DNA from: Whalleya microplaca | Taxonomy: Eukaryota; Ascomycota; Sordariomycetes; Xylariales; Xylariaceae | Length of the DNA: 64,000 bases | Assembly: GCA_022497155.1 (NCBI GenBank) | Contig: MU385716.1 | Coordinates: 248,001-312,000 of the forward strand | Direction: 5' to 3' | Shown here: positions 21,617-31,158 of the stretch, piece after piece | How the letters are laid out: each line of letters begins with the position of its first letter | How positions within the stretch are numbered: the first letter of the stretch is position 1 | Position numbers and translations under genes: made by a program | Notes under the pieces: model-generated | Seen by the model: only the letters and a program-made list of their open reading frames with translations | What the model was told of the DNA's origin: nothing | The model's database searches: none

Positions 21617-24600
21617 ATGCCTAGGTTTCCGGTCAACTTCCGGCGGAAATCTACCGCGGCAGAAGATCCAAATGGCCCGGTAGCAGAGCCCTCGTTTCGG
21701 GTCCTCGAGCGATCTGAAATGAGCACTGGGAAGTCCTTCGATGGAGGAGCAAGATTGGCAAGAAAAACGGGCACAAACCCGGTCACGATCCCGGCTACGA
21801 CGACACATCGGCCGGCATCTGCAGCGGAGGACAATCTTTTCGCAGGGTTGAAAACTAATCGGTACGTGCCGGAGATATTCTCGTCCTTTCTCTTCATTTC
21901 TGTTTATTCTTTTTCTCCCCTTTTTGCTTCGGTTACATCAGCCACTTTGCCAAGGACTCAAGCGACAGTCGAGACGAGGCGGTGATTTCATATGCTTCCT
22001 GCACCTCAATTAATAACAATTAATAATATCACGGACAATCTCAAGTTGCGCAGGAGGTACCCAGTTTTTTATTTAGTACAGCATCATGTCTCAGCCCCCT
22101 CAAGCCCTGGCTAGCCTTAGCGTGGTGCAATTTTACTATACGTAGTTTACTAATCCTCACTAGGGGTAGTGGAAGTTCCAACACAACCAAGACAGCGTCT
22201 GACAATTCTTCCCGTCACAGCAATGCCTCGACGGCTCCCTCTTCAACTGATTTCACACCGCAGGACGACTGGCGGAATTCGAGCAGAAAACCTGTGGCAC
22301 TAACCGACGGGCCTGTCGTTCCATCACACAAGAGCGGAGGCGGCTTTCTCAAGCAAGCAGGGAGAACATTCTCATTTGGTAACAATAGAAAGGGGGCATT
22401 GCCAACGATACCTGCCGAGGAGGCCGTTCCCGCTGTTCCCGCCATGCCTGACACGTACTATTCCGATGCCTCTGGCAGACGCTCACGCGCCGAGACAGCC
22501 TCGACGGCGAGTACGGCCAGGCCACCCAAGGTTGAAGATAGAGATTTCATGTTGGATCTTGGTGGTGATCTTAGCAGCATGATCAAATTCGACAAACGTG
22601 CGAGTGCGAGCGCTGTGACGGTAAAAGGCCTGGCATCGAATCGAATGAGTCAGCCCTCTCCGCTTCAACTCAACAACTCCGCACCGGTCGAACCTCCGCA
22701 GCATTCCTGGACCAGTCAAAATTCGAATGATGGACTTCTAGGCTCTGGGCGAACATACACGTCACCCACCAATATCAACGGAACAGCGCCACCCGTTCCA
22801 AGACATGGCCACAGTCCGTCTGGCAATCGGCAATCAGATGAAGATGACGAGGATACTACGTTACTAAGGGATTCTATTGCCGCGACCCAATTCTTGTCGA
22901 GTGCTGCACCGCCTCCTGCGGTTACTTCCAGTCGTTATAGAAGGGACGATGATCGTGCTCTAAGCTTCAAATCTGGCGTTACTGAAACCTACACTAAACC
23001 TTCCCGACGTAGTACTCAGCCAGAGGAAGACAACCTGTTCGACAAGTCTTTCGGGCGACCCCCCAGGATTGCTCCCCGAGTTGGAGGTCAATCGTACACC
23101 CAACCTCAAAACAAGGTCATGACTCCTGAAGAATTCGAAAAGTATCGCCAAGACAAGGTCAAGGAGGAGAGATTGGGGCTAGCTAATGAAGAGGAATCAG
23201 ACAAGGAAGAGGAGGATAACTACGAGGATGATGAGGAGGACGATTTAGAGAAGAAGAGGGAGCTCGCCAAGCAAAGACGAAAGCAAGAGGCTCATATGGC
23301 GGTATACCGACAACAGATGATGAAAGTGACAGGAGAGTCCACGACGAGCGCCCACGCTTCTCGTCCAAGCTTGTCCGTGTCCATGAGCACGCCAAACCTG
23401 CCATTGAGTAATGGACCTAATAAGGGGCCGTCTCCGTCTCTCCCTTCGGACGGTTCCGAAGAGGACGAGGAGGTTCCCCTGGCGATCCTCGCTGCTCACG
23501 GATTTCCCGGTAAGAATCGACCACCAACCCGTCTAAGTAATATGCCGTCCAACCCTAGCTTACGAGCATCTATGGCACAACCTGGGCCAGGATCTGTTTC
23601 GGGCGAAGGCAATGGTCCGAATGGAGGCAATGGAGGACGTCTTCCACCATTTGCGAGGAAGCTACCCCAAGATCCATACTTAGGCGCAGGCTTGATCAAT
23701 CACCCACCCCGAGAATCGTTTTCCCTGGGAGGAGGCGTTCCCGCCCAAAGCCGTCCAGTGCCCACGGGGGGCCTAGTAGGTGTCATTGCTAACGAAGAGA
23801 GATCGAGAGCAATGCGACGTGGTAGCCCCGCAGTTGACAACGTTTCAAGCTCTCTGCCCCCGAACTTGCAGGCGAACGGAATGCCGGCCAATGGGGGATT
23901 CGACCCAATAAATGGCATTCCCCCACAAATGATGTATCCAATGGGCATGGCGCAGATGCAAGGTCCGATGCTGACACCTGGTGATCAAGCACAAATCCAA
24001 ATGACGCAACAAATGCAACAATTCATGCAAATGCAGATGCAGTTCATGCAGATGATGACCACCCAGGGTCAGGGCCAGGGCCAGGGTCCACCGCGACCCC
24101 AAGGACACATGCCGGCGCAGTCTATGGGATCTTTAAGTGACATGCCGCGGAACTCGTTCTTGGGCGACCCAATGGCGGATGCAAGGGGGAGCAGTACGAA
24201 CTTGGAGTTACCCAAAGGAGACGGCCAAATGCGGACCATGAGCATGATTCAACCAAGTTCGAACTCATGGAATCCCCTCGGCCAAGGCGGCTACGCACCC
24301 TCGATACACGTTCAGGGAGCAGGCTATACACCATCGATTGCCCCTTCGGAGCGCAGCAATATTGGATTACCGGGACGATACAGACCTGTTTCTAGTGCCG
24401 GCATTATTGGTCAATCCGGACGGACGTCGACTATGTCTAGCGCGTTGCCAGGTGTGCACTCGAAACTTCAAGCCGAAATGAGGGTGACCCCGGTGAACAA
24501 GGACGAAGACGACGACGATGAGCAAGGGTGGGAGGCGATGAAGGCCAAGAGGGAGAAGAAGAAGAGCGTGTGGCGATCCAAGAAGAGTTTTGGAAACGAT

Positions 24601-24621
24601 ATTGGGGCACTCATCAGCTAA
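21617..24621 (+). CDS. Conserved low-complexity fungal protein, Q/M-rich
   Basis: Two exons, join(21617..21861,22164..24621), give 900 residues. The 302-nt intron has donor GTACGT, branch TTACTAATCC and acceptor CACTAG, and splits an Arg codon. The N-terminus (MPRFPVNFRRKS, then EPSFRVLER) and the segment SSNTTKTASDNSSRHSN are typical of a conserved filamentous-fungal protein whose function I cannot name. A GRTFSFG motif lies near 148-154. Residues about 395-465 are highly charged and probably coiled coil (MTPEEFEKYRQDKVKEERLG, acidic run, LEKKRELAKQRRKQEAHMA). Residues about 675-725 are Met/Gln-rich (QMTQQMQQFMQMQMQF) and prion-like. The basic tail EAMKAKREKKKSVWRSKK is followed by SFGNDIGALIS. 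There are no membrane or catalytic motifs. A cytosolic scaffold or regulatory role would be speculation. Confidence 0.8.
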
Positions 24622-25501
24622 ATAGGGGCGCATATGCATTCCCATGGTCACACTTCTTCTTCGTCATCGGCTAGACAAACGGAGCATATGCTTTGGAGCA
24701 ATGAAAATATTTTTTTCATCATCATCATCATCAATCATCATTAGGATCACGGCGAATACTCTTTTCTCTCTCGATCTCCGAGGGGTGCAAGCTTGGCCAG
24801 CGCAAGGTATTATTTAAATTCTTATATATTTCGGGATCAAAAAACATGGCCTTAATCACGAGTGGAGACGGACGGGCGCATTCTGGTTGCTCAGACAAAG
24901 AAAGAACTCTCAGTTTATTGGAAAAAGAAGTGAAAGATCTGCTGCCATTTAGAAATTAGATCTGTGGATGGTGGACCTGAGGCGTGTCTAGGAAATTTTC
25001 GTGAACGGAACGATTCATGATAGACCGGGCTAACAACACAACACATACAAGTAATCTAATATCCGCGGGTAATTACCTCAAAAAGGGGCGAGGTTTTACC
25101 TTTTCGTTAGAGAGTGGCAGGTATCGATATCTTGAACATAACTCTATACTTCCAGAATACAATACAATCACTCGATCTATCCCAAAACCAAAATGTAGTC
25201 GTGCTGTCAGGTGTAATATAACGTATCTTTGTTTCTTGACTTTGTCTTGCTTGTGCGTCTTTTCGTTGGTCTCTAGCCTGAAGATCTAGTGTTATCCTGG
25301 ATGCTCAATTCCATGCTGCTAGGACTCAACGGGGCCTGTACAATCAAATGTTCTCTTTTTTTGTTCTTTTCTTCTCCGCTCACCAACCGTTCGCCGCTGG
25401 CTTCCCCGCGGCGACTTCGGCACTACTACATGAACCAGCTACTAACTAGTATCGCTACTGATACTACATATGTTGTACTGCTTCTGCTACTACTACTACT
25501 G
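24622..25501. other. Convergent 3' spacer
   Basis: 3' flanks of two convergent genes. It contains a (CAT)n run at about 24717-24743, T/A-rich stretches and, near 25479-25500, a CTA/CTG triplet run just past the lumazine synthase stop. No gene seen. Confidence 0.65.
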
Positions 25502-26432
25502 CTACTCAAGCTTGCCCGTGGCCCAGGCGGCACGCTTGACGCCGAGCTCGACGGCAGCGAGCCCCCAGTCCTCGCCGTGATTATGGCCGCCCTGGGTGAG
25601 GCCGGCGCGGGCCTTGGCCTGGTCGTCGTTGAGCACGGTCAGCACGCCGAAGACGACGGGGACGCTGAGGTCGAGGCCGACGCGCATGAGGCCGGCGGAC
25701 ACGGCGTCGGCGATGTACTCGAAGTGCATGGTCTCGCCCTTGATCAGCACGCCGACGGCGACGATGGCGTCGAAGGGCTGCGTGGCGGAGGAGGGGAGCG
25801 ACGAAGTCAGGTCCGTCGTCGAGCCGCCCAGCAGGTCGCCCGCGGACGCCGTCCCGCTGTTCGAGTGTTGGATTTGCGAGGCCGTGTACATTCTGCGTTG
25901 GTGGAAAGGGGGGCGTTAGTGAGTGAGTCGGTCTAGCCTGTGTGTGTGTGTGCTCCATGGGATAGTTGGGATGGTTGGGAGGTGGGTAGGTGGGTAGGTG
26001 GGTAGGTAGGTAGGTAGATCGGCGGGGCGGAACGGGGAAGGGAGACAGAGGGGACGGAGGTTGGGAGGTAGATAGGCTATCATGGCATCCATTTACAAGA
26101 TAGGGGAGAGACTATATATGTATGTATGGATATATGTCTGTACGTGGGCGAGCGAGTGCGAACCCAGAAGAAGGGGGCGGGAGGGGGCGGGTTGTCCGTT
26201 CTTCGTTCCCATTTATTGCTTACCGCTGCACGGCGATGGGGAGCTCCCACGACCCCGGCACCGACTGCACGACGATGTTGGACTCCTTGACGCCCAAGGC
26301 CAGCAGCTTCTGCTTGGTCCCCTGCACCAGCGGCTCGATGATGGTGGTGTTCCAGCGCGCGTGCACGATGCCGATGCGCAGGCCGCTGCCGTCGTGCTCC
26401 TGCGGCGTCGGACCCTTGACTGTCGGTGCCAT
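25502..26432 (-). CDS. RIB4: 6,7-dimethyl-8-ribityllumazine synthase
   Basis: Two exons, complement(join(25502..25892,26224..26432)), give 199 residues, normal for fungi. It condenses 5-amino-6-ribitylamino-uracil with 3,4-dihydroxy-2-butanone 4-phosphate, the penultimate riboflavin step, in the cytosol. Seen in the sequence: [14 protein letters not shown] (19-32), [11 protein letters not shown] (60-70) split by the intron in the Arg codon, [16 protein letters not shown] with the catalytic-type His at about 126, and [20 protein letters not shown]. Between the substrate loop and GVLIKG lies a Ser/Gly/Thr-rich insertion of roughly 30 residues, common in ascomycete RIB4. The intron is 331 nt, long for this window, and carries a G-rich tandem repeat. 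No riboflavin riboswitch is expected or seen. The gene is divergent from the MutL homologue 884 bp away. Confidence 0.95.
25978..26016 (+). repeat. G-rich GGTGGGTA/GGTA tandem repeat in RIB4 intron
   Basis: GGTGGGTA units followed by GGTA units form a run of G-tracts on the plus strand, the strand opposite to the RIB4 transcript, so the pre-mRNA is C-rich here. Four GGG tracts with short loops fit a DNA G-quadruplex pattern. A GT dinucleotide run lies nearby at about 25939-25951. Confidence 0.85.
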
Positions 26433-27316
26433 TTTCTCTGTTTTCCGTCTACTTGTCGGTTTTACTGTAGGTATGTGTGTACGTATGTAAGTGAGTGAGA
26501 TCGGATGCGAGGTCGGTTATGCGTGCGAGCGAGTTGACGAGTAACTGGGCGGTTTGGCTACGGTAGAGATACGAAAGCTGGAGAGAGGAGAGCTTGCTGC
26601 TGCCGGTGGATCGGATACGATGGTGTCAGCGGATGGAATGAAACGCACGTAGTCCGCGGGGCATGACGCATGGGACAGGGGTCTCTGGGGTTGATGTCCG
26701 TGCCTGGCTTGACGCCTGCCGGCCAGCTGGGGGATCGACATAGTAGCTTTGGCAATATACCCCTTTTCATCAATAATAGCAATAATTGATGATCTAATTT
26801 ATCTTCTTTTATAGTTGTATATAGTCAAGCAGATAAGTTTGATCCTTATTATCAGTCATTTTCTCGCTATATAATTTTCGTCATTAACTGTATCAGTACC
26901 TATTATATATTGTCTGTAGGTTATTGGGGGTACTTAACGCTAGTTGTAAGGTTGTCTACGGAAGTTACCCTCTCACAAAGACTCAGGAAAGAGTAGCGCA
27001 CAGAAACGTGGCTCGCAACCGCCTGTCAAGTCTTTGGACAACTTGAAACAAGATGGCAGGCAGAACCTTATTCTACCTAACGCTGCCTAAAAAGTAGATA
27101 CCTTTCTTGCTAAGGTTCTGTTGGGGTATCACATCTATTCTTTATACTTCTCATATGTTCGATCTGCCTAGTCAAGTCCGATATCTGGTCACGATATACG
27201 CCTCCCAAGTTCTCTCTGTTAACCCCAATTATTCTTATGTGTATGGTTATAATCGTTTGTCGAAAGTTTCTCCCATTCGTTTTAGTTATGTACGGTAGTT
27301 TCGTTCTGTTTTCGTC
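26433..27316. other. Divergent promoter region RIB4 / MutL homologue
   Basis: 884-bp spacer. The RIB4 side is GC-balanced with GTATGT-type microsatellite traces at 26465-26490; the MutL side is AT-rich. No gene or clear motif identified. Confidence 0.6.
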
Positions 27317-30124
27317 ATGCCTATAATATCTCGTCTGTCAGAATCTACTACTCGCCTCTTAGGCTCTCCACTAGTTATCACCACGCCTGTTGCTTTAGTC
27401 AAGGAGCTTCTTGAAAACTCAATTGACGCAGAAGCTACCTCTATTGAAGTGATTGTTTCTTCAAATACTGTTAGCAAGATCGAGGTTCGCGACAATGGTA
27501 TTGGCATCCACCCCGACGACTTCGATGCACTAGGAAGACGTGGCCATACAAGTAAGATTCGAAGCTTTGAGGAGCTTAAATTCCATGCTGGAAAGTCACT
27601 CGGCTTTCGTGGTGAAGCATTAGCAAGCGCGAACTCCCTAGCCCAGGTCACAATCACCACCAAGACATCATCAGAGCCTGTCGCAGCTGTCATTCACGTC
27701 TTGCCAGACAGTGGAGGTGTGTCAAAGCAACAGGCAGCATCAGCACCAGTTGGAACAACCGTGAGTATCTCCAAGCTATTTGGCCGGCTGCCAGTCCGTG
27801 AGCAAGTAGCCATCAAGGACTCTGTGAAGACACTAGACCAAATGCGGGACCTCCTTCGCTCCTATGCCATGGCAAGACCTCAACTGAGATTATCGTTCAA
27901 AATCCTTCAATCACCTAAGCAATGTTGGTCATATTCGCCCAAGCGAGATGCTGGGGTAAGCGAAGCTGCTCTCCAGTTGTTCGGGACAGAGCTTAAGGCC
28001 AATTGCTTTGAGAAGACCTTTAAAGTTAGTGCTCAGAACACTGGGGATAACGAGGAGAGACGTTCTGAAACGCCACAGGAATGCTCTTCAGAAGGGTCCT
28101 ACACATTCGAAGCTTTCATTGTGAGGCCTGACGCAGATATCAGCAAGGTTCCAAAACACCGCTACTTCTCTGTCGATGGTCGCCCTGTCAGCGCCAAGAG
28201 GGGGACCATGAAGAAGTTGTCGAGTATCTACACGGGGCATATTGCTCATGCCTCGCATAAGCCCCTGTCAACTAATACACCCAAAGAGTGTTTTATTCGA
28301 CTAAACATTGAGTGTCCTCCTGGAAGCTATGACGTGAACATAGAACCGTCTAAAGATGACGTACTCTTCTCCGGTGAAGAGGCTATACTTGACAGGTTCA
28401 CAGACTTATGCAAAGAGGTATACGGGACAACCAAGGCGGGAAACCCAAGTCCATCTTCCCAAGCACAGCAACATAACTCCACTCCAGAACACGAGAATGA
28501 ATCGGCAGGACATAGATCGCTATCTCCCCATCATCAACCTCAGCCCGAATTGCAAGACATGGCTTTCCTTCCCCCAACATCATCTCCCTGTGATACGGAA
28601 GCGTTGCAATCGAGTCCTGCAACGCATTTTCATGAGGAACAGGTCTCCCCAAAGCCCCAAGCTTCTACCATCGAGTCACAAGAACCGCATGAACTTCAGT
28701 CTAACCCTGTGATCACTACCTTTACACCAATTAACCCGCAAGTTTCACCCACTCGAAGTGAACCTATATCAACTAGAACTACTCACCCTGAGGATATAGA
28801 AGCAAATACAACGCACACTCATTGGAAAGTTGATATGTCTGCTGATCTTAGTGAACGCGTCAGTGATCAGCCAAAAACAAATCATCCTCGGCATGTCGAG
28901 ACATTGCGAAATTCTCAAGAAAATGTTGATGATATCGAAGACTCAAATATAAGAGATCTGAACCCATGGGTTATCGCTAAGATGAATGCACCGGGAAGAA
29001 AACCAGCTTCAGGAAACTCGACTCAAGAAATCGAATGGGCCAACTCTCCTACGACTCCTATGTATCAGCCGGCCGTGACTCCAGGTCCTCCCATCCTTCG
29101 TCATATCGGAGCACCGCCCAGAGATCTTGATGTCCCTCCCAGCCAACGAAATTTGATTTCACAAAGCAACACCCATCAATCGCGACTTGCTGTTCCAGGT
29201 GGACCATACCGGAGTCCACTATCAAGCCCATCTGGTCCTGCTTCACATGGGATGAACGCCACTCCACCACCAAGAAAAGTGAAGTCTCAACGACGTCTCG
29301 GCCATCTACCCTGGTCACCACCTTCATCTGCAGAAAGGCCGAGAAACCAGGATCAGCATCTGGCTAATGTTGAATGTAGGCCGGTTTCAAACGGCACAAA
29401 GCAAACCACAATATCTTTCAGTGGCGCTGGAACGAAACGCAAGAAGAATCAATTGCGGGAGGGCAATGGAGAATTTGATCCACAATATGTCAATGACTTC
29501 ATTGACCAGGGAGCACCAGGTGAAGACCGTCTTCAGCAAATGTTTGCCTCAGCCAGACATAGCCTAAACCATCAACTCTCACGGCATGAGGATCAACATT
29601 CTCGGGGCCATTCACGCCCACATATGGGCCTCAGCCAGCCATTTAGCCAACTACATTCTAACCGTGTTCAGGCGGAAGCCCGTCCTATGACAGATAAGGA
29701 ACCTGCCAAAACGACGCTATCTAGTGGCGATCCTAGAGCATACCTCCTACGTCGACAGAAATCGATAGCTAATGAAGGAGAGGGCGCAGGGCCTAGGAAG
29801 CTCAAACGACTGAAAAGCACTCTGCTGCCTTTTGAAAATATACCATCCGATGATCAAACTCATTCCCTTGTCCAGATTTTGACGATAGACATTAACCACA
29901 TACTTGTCTGCATAAAGAAAGGAAGGCGATACGATAGATATGTGATGGAAGGAACACTTGACTATGAAGGTCTTGATATGAGTCTTACCGAAGGTCGTAA
30001 AGTTGAGGGGCGACTGAAAGCACTACTGTCTACAGAGAGTGTCGAGGTTGAAGGTAAGGAAACCGAGCGGTTGATAAACCTTGGGTCAGTGCTTAAGGGC
30101 AAAGACATCAACGTGGAAGTCTAA
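27317..30124 (+). CDS. MutL-family mismatch-repair ATPase, MLH2/PMS1-like
   Basis: A single exon of 935 residues. The GHKL ATPase is clear: KELLENSIDAEAT (29-41, with catalytic Glu30 and Mg-binding Asn34), DNGIGIHPDDF (59-69), GRRGHTSKI (73-81), GFRGEALAS (97-105) and a GTTVSI motif near 145. The transducer S5 domain follows with YFSVDGRPV and NIEPSKDDVLF. A long Ser/Pro/Gln-rich linker covers about 375-830. A C-terminal fold is present but has no DQHAxxExxxxE endonuclease motif and no FERC-type ending. That combination fits the Mlh2/human PMS1 branch, an accessory MLH1 partner in mismatch repair and gene-conversion control, rather than nuclease-bearing PMS2/Pms1 or MLH3. The branch assignment is an inference; the MutL family is certain. 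Confidence 0.9.
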   Translation: MPIISRLSESTTRLLGSPLVITTPVALVKELLENSIDAEATSIEVIVSSNTVSKIEVRDNGIGIHPDDFDALGRRGHTSKIRSFEELKFHAGKSLGFRGEALASANSLAQVTITTKTSSEPVAAVIHVLPDSGGVSKQQAASAPVGTTVSISKLFGRLPVREQVAIKDSVKTLDQMRDLLRSYAMARPQLRLSFKILQSPKQCWSYSPKRDAGVSEAALQLFGTELKANCFEKTFKVSAQNTGDNEERRSETPQECSSEGSYTFEAFIVRPDADISKVPKHRYFSVDGRPVSAKRGTMKKLSSIYTGHIAHASHKPLSTNTPKECFIRLNIECPPGSYDVNIEPSKDDVLFSGEEAILDRFTDLCKEVYGTTKAGNPSPSSQAQQHNSTPEHENESAGHRSLSPHHQPQPELQDMAFLPPTSSPCDTEALQSSPATHFHEEQVSPKPQASTIESQEPHELQSNPVITTFTPINPQVSPTRSEPISTRTTHPEDIEANTTHTHWKVDMSADLSERVSDQPKTNHPRHVETLRNSQENVDDIEDSNIRDLNPWVIAKMNAPGRKPASGNSTQEIEWANSPTTPMYQPAVTPGPPILRHIGAPPRDLDVPPSQRNLISQSNTHQSRLAVPGGPYRSPLSSPSGPASHGMNATPPPRKVKSQRRLGHLPWSPPSSAERPRNQDQHLANVECRPVSNGTKQTTISFSGAGTKRKKNQLREGNGEFDPQYVNDFIDQGAPGEDRLQQMFASARHSLNHQLSRHEDQHSRGHSRPHMGLSQPFSQLHSNRVQAEARPMTDKEPAKTTLSSGDPRAYLLRRQKSIANEGEGAGPRKLKRLKSTLLPFENIPSDDQTHSLVQILTIDINHILVCIKKGRRYDRYVMEGTLDYEGLDMSLTEGRKVEGRLKALLSTESVEVEGKETERLINLGSVLKGKDINVEV

Positions 30125-30600
30125 TGAACGGATTATGTGGCTAGCAATAGCCCTTACGAATTCGCTCTGGAGCTTAATCTGTTTATACAATGGCATCTAG
30201 GAACGGATATATGTCTCTGGCGCAGATAAACGAGTTAGATTACCAAAGGCGCGACTGTGTTCTTATTTATATGGAGCTTTATCACTGGGAGCTTGCATAT
30301 ATGCTGGACATCTGAAAACCAAGTATGTAAATTATAGTTTACTAGCTTGTCGAGAGCCTTCGAGCTCGATAGTAGCATATCAACAACTAAATAGATAGCT
30401 AAGATAGAGCAATATAGACCCCGGAATACACCTTAGAACCAGCCATCCATGAAACGCCAGAGATACTCGTCACCTCCCATAAGTGTAGAGCTTATTAGAA
30501 AGTACTCAAGACCCAGTACAGCTTCCAACCATACAGCTACTCCAACGTAGCAAGGTATTGGAACAAATATCCCGCCAACATCCATAAGGTCACCAGCGAA
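30125..30600. other. Convergent 3' spacer
   Basis: AT-rich 3' flanks between the MutL homologue and the minus-strand secreted-protein gene; nothing else seen. Confidence 0.65.
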
Positions 30601-31158
30601 TTAAGTGGTCTTGGGGGCGTCGGTGCCGGTGACGGTGGCGGTAACCGTGACGACGACGTTCGGGAGCTTGGGGAGCTGGGGCAGCAGACCTGTGATGACG
30701 GGGTCCCTGGTGAGCGACGGGCGGTGGATCGGGATCTTGACCTTGGGCAGCAGGTCCGTCACGGCGACGGGGGCCTTCAGGGGGGGCTTGGGCGGCTCGA
30801 ACTTCGCCTTGGGGAAGGGGGGCATCACGAACTTCGGGTGCTTCCCGTCCGCGTCCACGTCCTCCGACGCCTCGATATCGGGGTTGGGGTTGGGGATCAC
30901 GATGGAGGGGCGAGCCGCATCGCTGTCGCTGCTGCTGCTGCTGGATGAGGCGGAGGTGTAGAGGGTGACGGGGGCGGAGTCAGAGGAGGCAGAGGAGCCG
31001 GAGGCGGAGATGGTGGCCACGGAGAAGGTTGACGCGCTGGCGGGCGTGGTCACCGTCTCGAAGGTGGAGGCGCTGGCGGTCAAGTCGGAGGGCACGCCTG
31101 ATAGGGCTGCGCCGGCTCCTAGGGTCAGGAGACCGCTGAGGACGGTGAGGGAGTACAT
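30601..31158 (-). CDS. Small secreted Ser/Pro-rich protein
   Basis: A single exon of 185 residues. Residues 1-18 (MYSLTVLSGLLTLGAGAA) are a signal peptide with a likely cleavage near Ala17-Ala18. Mature residues about 25-85 are Ser/Thr/Ala-rich, including SSSSSSSDSD, and suited to O-glycosylation. Residues about 110-165 are Pro/Lys-rich (KFVMPPFPKAKFEPPKPPLK). The end is Val/Thr-rich (VVVTVTATVTG) with no hydrophobic GPI-attachment tail. There are no cysteines, unlike most effector-type secreted proteins. A cell-wall or extracellular matrix role is inferred from composition only. The coding region is markedly GC-richer than its flanks, which are gene-poor. Confidence 0.65.
   Translation of the reverse strand: MYSLTVLSGLLTLGAGAALSGVPSDLTASASTFETVTTPASASTFSVATISASGSSASSDSAPVTLYTSASSSSSSSDSDAARPSIVIPNPNPDIEASEDVDADGKHPKFVMPPFPKAKFEPPKPPLKAPVAVTDLLPKVKIPIHRPSLTRDPVITGLLPQLPKLPNVVVTVTATVTGTDAPKTT

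Noticed and set aside
25289..25936. 215-codon plus frame opposite lumazine synthase
   Set aside because: Antisense shadow of RIB4 exon 2; it starts in a low-complexity Leu run from the CTA repeat.
25502..26432. Possible FMN riboswitch at the riboflavin gene
   Set aside because: FMN riboswitches are bacterial; no conserved core is visible in the 5' flank or the intron, whose unusual feature is a simple G-rich repeat.
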